Shown here in pieces: positions 27,958 through 36,601 of a DNA stretch of 64,000 nt (positions are counted from its first letter, which is position 1; each line of letters opens with the position of its first letter). The notes beneath the pieces were generated by a model. The model worked only from the letters and a program-made list of their open reading frames with translations. It did no database searches and was not told the origin of the DNA. The DNA lies in the NCBI GenBank assembly GCA_003576765.1, contig QEVP01000004.1:1-64000 (forward strand). Reading direction: 5' to 3'. The stretch comes from Pseudomonadota bacterium. GTDB taxonomy: Bacteria > Pseudomonadota > Alphaproteobacteria > Rhizobiales > Xanthobacteraceae. Position numbers and translations under genes: made by a program.

Positions 27958-29232
27958 TCAATGGACACCGGTCGCGGTCTTCAGACCGGCGGCGTTGATT
28001 GGCGCGCTGCCCGGCAGCAACGACTGCGGCGGGGCGATCGCCGTAGCGGGCCGCGCATTCGCGCGCTGTCGGGGCGGGCGTGACCCGGATGGGCCGGCGA
28101 GGTGCCTGATCTGGCCGGTTCCGAGGGCGCTCGCCTCGGCCGCCTGGATTGCGAACAGGTCAAGCGCCGGGATCGGGAACCCGAGTGTATTGGCGACGGA
28201 ATAGGGCGTCGTGCGCGGCCAGCCTGTGGTCGGAGCGCGCCGCGGCCGTCCGGCAGCCTGTAGGGCGGCGCCGTCATGGCCGTAGCTGTCGGCGTAGGTC
28301 GCGTCGGGCATCGGCAGGCTGCCCTCCTTCAGGAACACGAAGCGGGGCGGGGCCGGCCACCGGGTCCGCGCCACCTGGAGCGCCGGCGGGTGCAGCCGCC
28401 ATTGCCACGGCTCGGTCGGCGTCGCCGGCTGCCGGCTGTCGGCCGGCACCACATGGACGATGCGATAGCCGCGCGCTTTCAGTTCGCGCAAAATCGTCGG
28501 CAGCGCTTCCACGGTGCGGGCCTGGATGTCGTGCAGCAGCAGGATGCCCTTGCCCTTGGCGGCCAGCCGCGACAGCGCCAGTTGCGCCACTTGCGATGCG
28601 GAGATGTGGCGCCAGTCGTCGGCGGGAAAATCGGCGCTCCAGGTCATGATGCCCTGCGAGGCGAGATAGTCCTCGACAGTGTTCGCGCGCTTGAGGCCGG
28701 GGATGCGGAAGAACGGAGCGAGGCGGGCGGGATCGCCGAGCGCCGTCTTGATCGCCTCGATGCCGTCATCGATCTCGCGCCGCGCCTGCTCGGCCGGCAT
28801 GCTGTTGAAGTTCAGCGGATGGTTCTCGCTGTGGGTGGCGACGGTGTGGCCTTCGTCGTAGACCCGCCGCACGCCGGCCGGAAACTGCCGCGCCATGCGG
28901 CCGACCAGAAAGAACGTCGCCTTGACGCACTCGGCGGCGAGAATGTCGAGCACCTTGTTGCTGTGCCGCGGCAGCGGCCCGTCGTCGAACGTCAGTACCA
29001 CTTCGCCGGGCCGCAGCGGCAGCGTTTCCTCGTACTGCATGGTGCCGATGCGCGGGTGCGCGGCCGGATCGACCACCAGCGTGCGCGAGGTGCCGAGTGC
29101 GTCCGGATGGCCGGGGCAGCCGGCACCGCGGGCCGGCGCCGTGCTGCCGGCGAACGCAACGGCGCAAGCGGCGAAAAGCGTGGTCGCCCAGCGCGGCAGA
29201 TTCGGCGCCAGACGCTGCCCTGTGTCTTGCAT
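27958..29232 (-). CDS. Polysaccharide deacetylase with long Pro/Ala-rich tail
   Basis: 424 residues from Met at 29232 (an upstream Met at 29271 is possible). A hydrophobic segment (WATTLFAACAVAFAGSTAPARG) acts as signal peptide. The NodB-homology domain holds motif 1 VVLTFDDGPLPR near residue 78 (catalytic and metal Asp), motif 2 HTVATHSENHP near 127 (metal His pair) and ILLLHDIQARTVE near 232. It removes acetyl groups from N-acetylated polysaccharides or peptidoglycan in the envelope. The last 150 residues are Pro/Ala/Arg-rich and of unclear function. It is a tandem paralogue of the next gene upstream. Confidence 0.88.
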   Translation of the reverse strand: MQDTGQRLAPNLPRWATTLFAACAVAFAGSTAPARGAGCPGHPDALGTSRTLVVDPAAHPRIGTMQYEETLPLRPGEVVLTFDDGPLPRHSNKVLDILAAECVKATFFLVGRMARQFPAGVRRVYDEGHTVATHSENHPLNFNSMPAEQARREIDDGIEAIKTALGDPARLAPFFRIPGLKRANTVEDYLASQGIMTWSADFPADDWRHISASQVAQLALSRLAAKGKGILLLHDIQARTVEALPTILRELKARGYRIVHVVPADSRQPATPTEPWQWRLHPPALQVARTRWPAPPRFVFLKEGSLPMPDATYADSYGHDGAALQAAGRPRRAPTTGWPRTTPYSVANTLGFPIPALDLFAIQAAEASALGTGQIRHLAGPSGSRPPRQRANARPATAIAPPQSLLPGSAPINAAGLKTATGVH

Positions 29233-29289
29233 CGTTGATCGGTCCCGGTTCAACGCGCGGACAATAGTCATGGCGACGTGAACGCCGTG

Positions 29290-30096
29290 TTAATCATGCC
29301 GCGCAGGCGAAGCAGGTTCGGGCCGGTGCCCGGCGACCTTGCCGTCCGCGGGAACGATGTGCACGAGCCGGTAGCCGTTGCTGCGCAGATGGCGCAGGAA
29401 CGCCGGCATCATGGCGATGGTGCGCGGCTGGATGTCGTGGAACAGGATGATGCCGCGCCGGGCGCGGGCAAGCCGCTCGGTCGTGAGCCTCAGTGTCTGC
29501 TCCGGCGTCATCGGCTCCCAGTCGCTGGCCCAGAAGTCCGCGCCGAACACCGCGACGTGACGCGATTGCAGGGCTTGCAACAACGCGGGGGTCGCAGCGA
29601 AATACGGAAAGCGGAAGAACGGCGCGGCGCGTGTCGATGTGCCGGCAAGGGCGGCCTCCGTCGCGGCGATGCCGCGCTGGATGTTGTCGCGCGCGGCGTC
29701 GAACGGCATCGTGGCCAGGTTGGGATGCGACCAGGAGTGATGGCCGACGGTATGGCCCTCGGCCGCGATGCGGCGCACCAGGGCAGGGTGCGCCTTCGCA
29801 TTCCGGCCGACGACGAAGAACGTGGCGCGCGCGCATTCGGCAGCGAGGAGGTCGAGCAGGCGCGCGGTCAACGGCGGCAGCGGACCGTCGTCGAAAGTCA
29901 GCACCACCTCCTTGTCGGCGAGCGGCAGGGTATCGGGAAAACTCTTGAGGCCGACGCGGGGCGTCGCCTGGGGGTTCACCGTGAGCACGCGCGAGGTGCC
30001 GAGCGCGCCGGCGTGGGGGCAGGGCGCGGCGAGCGCAAAGGTGCTTGCCGCGAGGAACACCAACGCGGCAAGGCAGGCGGGTCGAAGCATGGTCAT
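29290..30096 (-). CDS. Polysaccharide deacetylase
   Basis: 268 residues with an N-terminal signal peptide (MLRPACLAALVFLAASTFALA). The NodB-homology domain is complete: VVLTFDDGPLPP near 65, HTVGHHSWSHPN near 114 (HSxxHP metal motif), FFRFPYF near 162 and RGIILFHDIQPRT near 215. It shares the layout TFDDGPLP, LAAECARATFFVVGR and HIVPAD with the downstream neighbour, so the two arose by duplication; this copy lacks the long tail and has the more canonical motif 2. The gap to the next gene is 58 bp. Probably a periplasmic deacetylase of envelope glycans; the exact substrate is unknown. Confidence 0.9.
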   Translation of the reverse strand: MTMLRPACLAALVFLAASTFALAAPCPHAGALGTSRVLTVNPQATPRVGLKSFPDTLPLADKEVVLTFDDGPLPPLTARLLDLLAAECARATFFVVGRNAKAHPALVRRIAAEGHTVGHHSWSHPNLATMPFDAARDNIQRGIAATEAALAGTSTRAAPFFRFPYFAATPALLQALQSRHVAVFGADFWASDWEPMTPEQTLRLTTERLARARRGIILFHDIQPRTIAMMPAFLRHLRSNGYRLVHIVPADGKVAGHRPEPASPARHD

Positions 30097-30264
30097 GCGA
30101 AAGGCGGAATCGGGTTATCCTGCCGGGATGCTGGCGCGCCCGGCGCCATCGGCGGCGGCCTGAGTGCCATGTCGGCGAGGGCTTGGCTATCGAAATTATG
30201 GGCCGCCCACCGGCATGAGGCGGCACAGGCGACGGTGCAAGGAACTGACGCTGGGGATCCCGCG

Positions 30265-31110
30265 ATGCTGTTCGTTCTGTCCAAGGTCCTCGGCTTTGTC
30301 CTGCTGCCCTCGAACGCGGCGGCGCTGTTATGCCTTGCCGGCGCGGCGCTGCTCGTTTTGGGGCGGCAACGGGCCGGCACCCGCGTCGCCGGTACTTGGA
30401 TCGCTGGGGCCGGCATCGCGGCGCTGATCGTGTTCGGCTTCTCGCCCGTGGGTAACGTGCTGCTGCTGACGCTGTCCGAGCGCTTTCCGGCATGGCAGGC
30501 GGATGGGCCGCCGCCGCACGGCATCATCGTGCTGGGCGGGGCGATCGATGCCGACACGTCAGCGGCGCGCGGAAATGTCGAACTGGCGTCCTCCGCCGAG
30601 CGTGTCGTCGCCATGCTCGAGTTGGCGCGGCGCTTCCCCACGGCAAAAATCGTGTTCAGCGGCGGCAACGCCAATCTGCTGAGGTCAGGCGTGCTCGAAG
30701 CGGATATTGCCGCCCGCCTGCTGCGGGAATTCGATATCGACACGCACCGCGTGACGCTGGAGCGCCGCTCGCGCACCACCGATGAGAACGCCCGCTTCAG
30801 CCGTGACCTGCTGGCGCCCAAAGCCGGCGAGCGCTGGCTGCTTGTGACCTCGGCCTTCCACATGCCGCGGGCGATCGGCGCCTTTCGCGCGGCCGGTTTT
30901 ACCGTCGAGGCTTATCCGGTCGATTGGCGCACGCGCGGCTGGGCGGATGCGGCGTGGCCGTTCCGCAGGCTGAGCCTCGGCCTTGCGCGGAGCGATGCCG
31001 CCGTCCACGAATGGATCGGCCTGGTGGCCTATTGGCTGACCGGGCGCAGCAGTTCCCTGCTGCCGGGGCCGCAGGCCGGCCTGTGCCGTTGCTCGGGGGA
31101 TTTTGCGTAG
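30265..31110 (+). CDS. YdcF/ElyC-like DUF218 membrane protein
   Basis: 281 residues. Two N-terminal membrane helices (about 1-28 and 42-65) are followed by a DUF218 domain: IIVLGGAID near 89, SSAERVVAMLELARRFPTAK near 109, VFSGGNANL, RSRTTDENARFS near 168 and LLVTSAFHMPRAIGAFR near 190. The ElyC/YdcF group is linked to envelope and undecaprenyl-phosphate lipid-carrier metabolism. Here it is divergent from two polysaccharide deacetylases, which fits an envelope role, though this remains inference. The ATG at 30265 begins the first helix directly; an open frame continues far upstream but is antisense to the deacetylase. Confidence 0.9.
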   Translation: MLFVLSKVLGFVLLPSNAAALLCLAGAALLVLGRQRAGTRVAGTWIAGAGIAALIVFGFSPVGNVLLLTLSERFPAWQADGPPPHGIIVLGGAIDADTSAARGNVELASSAERVVAMLELARRFPTAKIVFSGGNANLLRSGVLEADIAARLLREFDIDTHRVTLERRSRTTDENARFSRDLLAPKAGERWLLVTSAFHMPRAIGAFRAAGFTVEAYPVDWRTRGWADAAWPFRRLSLGLARSDAAVHEWIGLVAYWLTGRSSSLLPGPQAGLCRCSGDFA

Positions 31111-31290
31111 CAGTCCTGCATAGCGTCTATGATGCTGAAATAGCAGGGAAATCATTCATTTCAGAGGTCCTTTTTCGCTGGTCAGGAGGGCTCCTGCCGT
31201 GCTAAAAGATCGCAGCTTCGCGGGTGGACCGGTGTGCAGGCGCCACCGCTGTCCCATGGCCCGCAGTTCGGCAGAGTTGTTCGTGAGGAG

Positions 31291-31488
31291 ATGGCGTTGA
31301 AGCACAAGTACGGCGTTGGAGAGGTTGTTTATTTTACCGCGAGCAACGTGGCGCGCCCCGCCGCGACCGGAACCTACGAGGTGGTGCGGCTCTTGCCGAG
31401 CGATGGCGACGACTGCCAGTATCGGATCAAAAGCTCGACGGAGGCGTTCGAGCGCGTGGCCAAGGAGAGCCAGCTCGTCACTCCCTGA
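31291..31488 (+). CDS. Conserved small hypothetical protein
   Basis: 65 residues, MALKHKYGVGEVVYFTASN at the start, then GTYEVVRLLPSDGDD and CQYRIKSS. It is basic to neutral and beta-rich, similar in look to small Tudor/SH3-like proteins seen throughout Rhizobiales and usually annotated as hypothetical. A GAGGAG ribosome binding site just before the ATG at 31291 decides the start; the ORF extends 19 codons further upstream without support. Function unknown. It lies 51 bp before the next membrane protein on the same strand. Confidence 0.75.
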   Translation: MALKHKYGVGEVVYFTASNVARPAATGTYEVVRLLPSDGDDCQYRIKSSTEAFERVAKESQLVTP

Positions 31489-31539
31489 GGTCGGAACGCC
31501 CCGCCATCGCTACCGACGCAGCCTCGGGGGAAGGCGCGC

Positions 31540-32487
31540 ATGAATTTGGCCTGGACCGCATGGTTGGATGAGGCATGGCGCGCACCGGCTTTCCCGGTGT
31601 GGGTGACCCTCATCGTCGCCGGTTTCGCCGTGCTCGTTCTGCTCGTGGCATTGATGCGGGCCGAACACTCGGCTGCCGGCGCCACGCTTGCGGTCATCGC
31701 GCTATTAGCCATCCTCGTTGCCGCGGTCACGGTCCTGCGCGGCGGGAGCGAGAGCGACGGTCATGGCCCAACGGCAGCTGCTGCGCCACAGCCGGCGGCG
31801 GCCGCCTTGCCGGCGCTGGCCTGTCTCGACGAACTGGCCGGCGACACCGTGCAGGCCGCCTGCGAGCGCGCGCTGTTCGGGGCGCCCGATCATGCCGCCG
31901 CCGCGGTCTCCTATGTGGCGGCGCAGATCGACAGGCTGACGGAGCGGGCGGGGGCGGCGGCCGCGACTGCGGAGACGAGGGCGCTGCGCAACGCGCTGCA
32001 GCGCGACCGCTACGGGCTCGCCGCCCATGTGCTTGCCACGCGCGACGGCTGCACGCCGTCCACCTGTGCGGCGTTCCGGGTGCTGACCGACACCAGCCGG
32101 ATCGTCGCCAACATGAACGGGCGGGCCTACGAAGCGCTGATCGGCCGCCATATGCTGACCTGGCCGTCGGTCGCCGCCGCGTCATCCGCGGCTGAAGGGA
32201 GTGCGGCTGCGGCTGCGGCAGCGACGGCCGGGCTGCCACCCTCGGTGCCGACCGGCCGGCCGACCACCATCGACTTCCCCACCTCCGACTCCATTCCGCC
32301 GATCAGCATCATGAGCGGCGAGCCCACGCAGGCCGCGCCCCAGACCGCGCCGGCTGCCCCGCCGGCTGCGCGGGTGCAGGCGCCGCAGCCGCGGCCGGCA
32401 CCGCCAGCGGCGAAAAGACAGTCGAAAAGCCCACCGGCGGCGCCGGTTCAGCTTGCCCCCGCGGCGCCCGGCGGCGATAACCGCTGA
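31540..32487 (+). CDS. Ala/Pro-rich membrane protein, hypothetical
   Basis: 315 residues. Two membrane helices near 20-40 and 47-66 are followed by a helical middle region with four cysteines (CLDELAGDTVQAACERALFG near 94; DGCTPSTCAAFRVL near 169). The rest is a Pro/Ala-rich tail of about 100 residues. The Cys pattern suggests a periplasmic disulfide-bonded segment. I recognise no named family, but the layout is common in Bradyrhizobium-type genomes. It may be co-transcribed with the small gene before it and the DUF1489 gene 42 bp after it. Confidence 0.75.
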   Translation: MNLAWTAWLDEAWRAPAFPVWVTLIVAGFAVLVLLVALMRAEHSAAGATLAVIALLAILVAAVTVLRGGSESDGHGPTAAAAPQPAAAALPALACLDELAGDTVQAACERALFGAPDHAAAAVSYVAAQIDRLTERAGAAAATAETRALRNALQRDRYGLAAHVLATRDGCTPSTCAAFRVLTDTSRIVANMNGRAYEALIGRHMLTWPSVAAASSAAEGSAAAAAAATAGLPPSVPTGRPTTIDFPTSDSIPPISIMSGEPTQAAPQTAPAAPPAARVQAPQPRPAPPAAKRQSKSPPAAPVQLAPAAPGGDNR

Positions 32488-32529
32488 AACTCACGCGATT
32501 GAAACGAGCGCGCCGCGCGCTACGGAACG

Positions 32530-32970
32530 ATGCCGCTTCACCTCGTCAAACTTTGCGTCGGTTGCGAGTCCATCAAGGACCTGCGCGAGTGGGTCAGCGA
32601 GCGGGCGCGTGCGGCGAAGGCAAGAGGCGAGCGGGCGTGTCACGTCCACATCACCCGCATGGTGCCCAAGCGCGATCAGGAGCTGCTGGCCGGCGGCTCG
32701 CTGTACTGGGTGATCAAGGGCGAGATCGCCGCGCGCGAAAAACTGCTTGCTATCGAGCCGTTCCGCGACCGTGACGGCATCGGGCGTTGCCGGCTGGTGT
32801 TGCAGCCAAAAGTGATCGCGGTCGCGCCGCGGCCGATGCGGGCCTTTCAGGGCTGGCGCTATCTCGACGCCGACGGGGCACCGCCTGACCTGACGAAGTC
32901 GGCGGCGGCAAGCGTTGCCGCGATGCCCGAGCCGTTGCGGCGCGAACTGCGCGAGCTTGGTCTGCTTTAA
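32530..32970 (+). CDS. DUF1489 family protein
   Basis: 146 residues. It matches the alphaproteobacterial DUF1489 family: LVKLCVGCESIKDLREW at the N-terminus, ITRMVPKRDQELLAGGSLYWVIKG near 40-63, FRDRDGIGRCRLVL near 80 and FQGWRYLD near 105. The family is widespread and conserved in Alphaproteobacteria with no established function. Cytosolic, with no signal or membrane segment. It is last in a three-gene plus-strand run. Confidence 0.9.
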   Translation: MPLHLVKLCVGCESIKDLREWVSERARAAKARGERACHVHITRMVPKRDQELLAGGSLYWVIKGEIAAREKLLAIEPFRDRDGIGRCRLVLQPKVIAVAPRPMRAFQGWRYLDADGAPPDLTKSAAASVAAMPEPLRRELRELGLL

Positions 32971-33027
32971 ACGAGAGTGCGTTTCGACCGGATTGAATGA
33001 GAGGGGCGACCGTTCCCTCAGGTGTCA

Positions 33028-33088
33028 TGCCCACGCGCCCCCTCCTTTTATCCCTCCCCCGCAAGCGGGGGAGGGAAGGTGGGTTGGC
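33028..33088. repeat. Palindromic intergenic repeat (CCTCCCCCGC type)
   Basis: TATCCCTCCCCCGCAAGCGG then GGGAGGGAAGG forms a strong hairpin between two convergent genes. It resembles the metK-ahcY intergenic repeat (3520-3683) and the degenerate copy near 61030, and may double as a terminator-like structure. Confidence 0.7.
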
Positions 33089-33089
33089 C

Positions 33090-34193
33090 TCAGCGCGCCG
33101 GGATGAAGGTCGGCCCGACGCTGCGGATGCCTTGGCCCCCTTGAGCCGGCGCGGCCGATGCCGCGGGCGTGGCGGCAGCATCGCCGCGCTTGCCGCTCCC
33201 CTTTTCGCTCCCCTTGGCTTGCGGCGGCTGCGACATCTTTTTCGCGCGCTCCTCGGTGACGATGATGTCGCCGCGCTCCACCGAGGCGCGGTCGTCGAGG
33301 TTCTTCAGCGCATCGGCCCATGACTGTCCGGGCGCCCGGCACGAGCACGACGGATTGTATTCCTGGCGGTAGCGGAAGGCGTTGGGCAGCGACGAATAGG
33401 GGGCGCCCGAAAGCGAGACCGCGTGGTTCATGTCCTCGCCGGGATTGCGGTAGGTGTAGAGCGCGGCTTCCGTGGCAGGGCAAAGGTTGCGGCAAGCCTG
33501 CTCGTCGCTGGCAAAGCGGCTCGGTACCGTGGCGAACGAGATTGGGAAGTAATAGCCGTCGCAACTGCGCACGCAGATGGTGCGATAGGTGCCGGCCTGC
33601 GGCATGTTCTCCGGCGTCATGATGTCGCCGCGATGGCCGCCGCCGAACAGGTCGTCGAGGAACGAGCCGGCATTGCGGGCGGCGGCGGCGTATTGCGGGC
33701 CGCAGTTGTTCTGCGCCAGCGCCAGGATGATGGCGCGGCGCTGGCCCTCGTGCTCCGAGGCGCCAAAACTGCCGCGGAGTTGCTCGAGGCTGCGGGTGAT
33801 GCCGTCGAGATTGGCGCGCATCTGCTGGATCTGGTTGTTGACCGGGCCGCACTGTGCCGACTGGCCGCCGAAGATCGAGAAGAACCCGGAGCTGTCGCAG
33901 CCCATGCGGCGCGCCTGCTGGGTGGTGCGGTCGAGTTCCGCCTGCTGGCGGCCGGCGGCGGCCTCGTAGCGGCGGATCTGCTCGGCGCGCCCCGCCGCGC
34001 CGCTCGAACGGTCGAGGCTTGCAAGCTGCGCTTCGAGCCGCGGGCAGGCCGGGTTCTGCGCGCCTTGCGGGCCGCCATAGCCGGGCGGGGGCGGGTAATA
34101 CTGCGCGAACACCGAGGTAGCCGCGAGCCCGGCGCCAAGCGCCGCTATCGCAAGCGTCCGTCGGATCATCGCAGCGTATCGCGTCTCGGGCAT
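33090..34193 (-). CDS. DUF2865 domain-containing secreted protein
   Basis: 367 residues; a start at Met 9 (34169) is equally possible. The signal peptide RRTLAIAALGAGLAATSVFAQ is followed by a Tyr/Pro-rich stretch. A coiled-coil-like region (about 50-170) holds CPRLEAQLASLDRSS and QIQQMRANLDGITRSLEQLRG. The Cys-rich DUF2865 core (about 205-300) holds TYRTICVRSCDGYYFPISFAT and CRNLCPATEAALYTYRNPGE. Function is unknown; the family is restricted mainly to Rhizobiales and is periplasmic. The C-terminus is Lys/Pro/Ala-rich and disordered. Confidence 0.88.
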   Translation of the reverse strand: MPETRYAAMIRRTLAIAALGAGLAATSVFAQYYPPPPGYGGPQGAQNPACPRLEAQLASLDRSSGAAGRAEQIRRYEAAAGRQQAELDRTTQQARRMGCDSSGFFSIFGGQSAQCGPVNNQIQQMRANLDGITRSLEQLRGSFGASEHEGQRRAIILALAQNNCGPQYAAAARNAGSFLDDLFGGGHRGDIMTPENMPQAGTYRTICVRSCDGYYFPISFATVPSRFASDEQACRNLCPATEAALYTYRNPGEDMNHAVSLSGAPYSSLPNAFRYRQEYNPSCSCRAPGQSWADALKNLDDRASVERGDIIVTEERAKKMSQPPQAKGSEKGSGKRGDAAATPAASAAPAQGGQGIRSVGPTFIPAR

Positions 34194-34364
34194 GCTCCGG
34201 CGATGTCTCCATCAGACAAAGGTCGCTATCAGACGAAGTGGAAACCGGCGCCCACCCTTGCTGATTCTGCCACGAGCAGTCTCGCGGCGGCCCGACCCAT
34301 AGCCGCTTCGGGCGGCGACGTCACGCCGTTTCCATGGCCGCGATGCGGCGGAACCGAAGTTGGC

Positions 34365-34676
34365 TCAGCGCATGCAGGTGATGGCGATGGCGCGGCCGCA
34401 GCTCGTGCCGCGGCAGGCGGCGCCGGCAGGCCCTGTCGCGGTCGCGGTGATTTCGGCGGCGTCGAGGGCGCGATAGGCGCTGGCGTCGGTGAACTCACGC
34501 GAGCGGCAATAGGCCCGCGCGGCGGGAGCGCCGCAGCGGTCGCCGTTGGCGAGGCACTGGTCGATGCCGTAGCCGTCGTCCTGGGCGGCGATCACGAACA
34601 CGCGGCTGTCGGCGGCGGCGGGCAGGCTGACAATGGCGGAGAGCAGGCAGGCAAGCAGGACGCAGGAAAACCGCAT
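34365..34676 (-). CDS. Small secreted Cys-containing protein, hypothetical
   Basis: 103 residues with a clear signal peptide (FSCVLLACLLSAIVSLPAAA, cleavage after AAA or AAADS). The mature chain contains six Cys (QCLANGDRCG, AYCRSRE, ACRGTSCGRA, ITCMR), suggesting disulfides in the periplasm. Similar short proteins with DGYGIDxCLA and FTDASAY-type motifs occur in Bradyrhizobium-like genomes without known function. It lies 171 bp upstream of, and in the same direction as, the DUF2865 gene, so the two might be related in role. Confidence 0.78.
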   Translation of the reverse strand: MRFSCVLLACLLSAIVSLPAAADSRVFVIAAQDDGYGIDQCLANGDRCGAPAARAYCRSREFTDASAYRALDAAEITATATGPAGAACRGTSCGRAIAITCMR

Positions 34677-35063
34677 GATGCACCAAGAAAAAGCGATTGG
34701 TTCACCAGTTGCGATAAACCGAATGCGTTAAAAATCATTAACCAAGGCGAAACTGTGACGAAGCGGCGGCGAAGGCGTGCCGGTACCGCTGCATGCGATT
34801 TTGCCCGCGATCGGCCGTGACAGCGGTCGCTGGCGATTGCCGCAAGGCGCCGCGCGAGACGATTTTACCCGGTTCCGTCTCTTGACGCGGTGCGGCGGCT
34901 GCCCCATGGTGCCGGCCCATGAACGGCTTTCTCACCGCTTTCGGCAACATTATTTGCTGCGGGATTATTCGCTAGCGATTCGCTGGCTGAGGCCGTCTTT
35001 TCTCATCGATCGTGAGCGGACGTCCCGGCCCCGGGGGGTGGTTCGTCTTTGGATTGATGACAG
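34677..35063. other. Non-coding gap upstream of cysS
   Basis: 387 bp between divergent genes. The first 70 bp are AT-rich (AATGCGTTAAAAATCATTAA near 34722) and probably hold the promoter of the minus-strand secreted protein. The remainder has no ORF with coding character. No T-box-like leader or tRNA-responsive structure was recognised before cysS. Confidence 0.5.
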
Positions 35064-36491
35064 ATGCAACTGCGGCTTTTCGATACGCTGACCAAGACCA
35101 AGCGGCCGTTCGTGCCGATCGATCCCGCGAACGTGCGGATGTATGTGTGCGGGCCGACGGTCTACGACTTCGCCCATATCGGCAATGCGCGGCCGGCGAT
35201 CGTGTTCGATGTGCTGTTCCGCCTGTTGCGGCACGTCTATGGCGCCGAACACGTCACCTACGTTCGCAACATCACCGACGTCGATGACAAGATCAACGCC
35301 CGCGCCGCGCGCGATTACCCCGGCCTGCCGCTGAACGAGGCGATCCGCAAAGTCACGGAGGAAACCGAGCGGCAGTTTCACGCCGACGTCGATGCGCTCG
35401 GCTGCCTGCGGCCGACCATCGAGCCGCGTGCCACCGAGCATATTCCCGAGATGCGCGCGATCATCGACAGGCTGATTGCCGACGGTCACGCCTATGTCGA
35501 ACAGGACCATGTGCTGTTCGCGGTGGCGAGCATGCCAGCCTACGGGCGGCTGGCGCGGCGCTCGCTCGACGAGATGCTGGCCGGCGCCCGCGTCGATGTC
35601 GCGCCCTACAAGCGCGACGCCATGGATTTCGTGCTGTGGAAGCCGTCGAAACCGGGCGAGCCGGCGTGGCCGTCGCCGGCGGGCATTGCCGTCGAGGGGC
35701 GGCCGGGCTGGCATCTCGAATGCTCGGCGATGGCGTGGAAGCATCTCGGCGAGGAGTTCGACATCCACGGCGGCGGCATCGATCTGGTGTTTCCGCACCA
35801 CGAGAACGAGATCGCGCAAAGCTGCTGCGCATTCCATCGCGACCACATGGCGCGCACCTGGATGCACAACGGCTTTTTGCAGGTCGAAGGCGAGAAGATG
35901 TCGAAATCGCTCGGCAATTTCGTCACGATCCGCGATCTGCTGGCGACGACGGCGTTCGGATCGAGCAAGTGGCACGGCTCCGTGCTGCGGCTGGCGATGC
36001 TGATGACGCACTATCGCCAGCCGATCGACTGGACCGTCGAGCGGCTGATCGAAGTGCGGAGATTCCTTCCCGACTGGATCGGTGCTGCCTCCGGTGTGCC
36101 GCCGCATCCGGACGTGCCGCCCGAGGTGATCGAGGCACTGGCCGATGATCTCAACACGCCGGGCGTTGTCGCCGTACTTCATGCGCTCAACCGCGAAGCC
36201 AAGGGCGGCGTCCGTGAGGCCGCCGGAAAGCTGCATGCCGCTTTGCGTTGCCTCGGCGTGTGGAATGGCGAGAAGCCGGACGAGATCGGAAGCTATGGTG
36301 TTGATGTGAGCGATGCGCCGAGCGAGCAGGAGATCAAGCACTATATCGCCGCCCGCACGGCCGCGCGTGCGCAAAAGAACTGGGCGGAGTCCGACCGCAT
36401 CCGCGACGAACTCGCGCAAATGGGCATCGTGTTGAAAGACGGCAAGGATGCCAGCGGCCAGCCCGTCACCACCTGGGAGCCGGCGCGATGA
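35064..36491 (+). CDS. cysS: Cysteinyl-tRNA synthetase
   Basis: 475 residues, a class I synthetase charging tRNA-Cys. The HIGH-type motif appears as [18 protein letters not shown] near residues 28-45, with the zinc-binding Cys of the family in [15 protein letters not shown], then [20 protein letters not shown] near 235, completes the zinc and active site, and [12 protein letters not shown] near 272 is the KMSKS loop. The C-terminal DALR-type anticodon region follows. The ATG at 35064 matches the family start. Its stop overlaps the start of the microprotein gene at 36488 (ATGA). Confidence 0.97.
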   Translation: MQLRLFDTLTKTKRPFVPIDPANVRMYVCGPTVYDFAHIGNARPAIVFDVLFRLLRHVYGAEHVTYVRNITDVDDKINARAARDYPGLPLNEAIRKVTEETERQFHADVDALGCLRPTIEPRATEHIPEMRAIIDRLIADGHAYVEQDHVLFAVASMPAYGRLARRSLDEMLAGARVDVAPYKRDAMDFVLWKPSKPGEPAWPSPAGIAVEGRPGWHLECSAMAWKHLGEEFDIHGGGIDLVFPHHENEIAQSCCAFHRDHMARTWMHNGFLQVEGEKMSKSLGNFVTIRDLLATTAFGSSKWHGSVLRLAMLMTHYRQPIDWTVERLIEVRRFLPDWIGAASGVPPHPDVPPEVIEALADDLNTPGVVAVLHALNREAKGGVREAAGKLHAALRCLGVWNGEKPDEIGSYGVDVSDAPSEQEIKHYIAARTAARAQKNWAESDRIRDELAQMGIVLKDGKDASGQPVTTWEPAR

Positions 36492-36601
36492 CAAAACCCG
36501 ATACGCCGTTTCCAAAGCATCGCTACTATTACATCGCGCTGAAGTGGGCGGTGATCGCGGCTGCGGTCGCGATTGCGCTCAAGCTGTTCGGGGCGTGGTG
36601 A
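36488..36601 (+). CDS. 37-residue membrane microprotein
   Basis: Encodes [20 protein letters not shown] then [18 protein letters not shown] short charged N-terminus is followed by one hydrophobic helix of about 20 residues, so it is probably a single-pass inner-membrane peptide. Its ATG overlaps the cysS stop (ATGA) and its TGA overlaps the ATG of the GNAT gene (TGATG), so translation of the three is almost certainly coupled. Exact packing on both sides with a membrane-helix composition argues that this is a real gene rather than chance. No function can be assigned. Confidence 0.7.
   Translation: MTKPDTPFPKHRYYYIALKWAVIAAAVAIALKLFGAW

Noticed and set aside
29278..30264. N-terminal extension of the YdcF-like gene giving a 610-residue ORF
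   Set aside because: The first 329 codons are antisense to a polysaccharide deacetylase, and the family starts directly with the first membrane helix at 30265.
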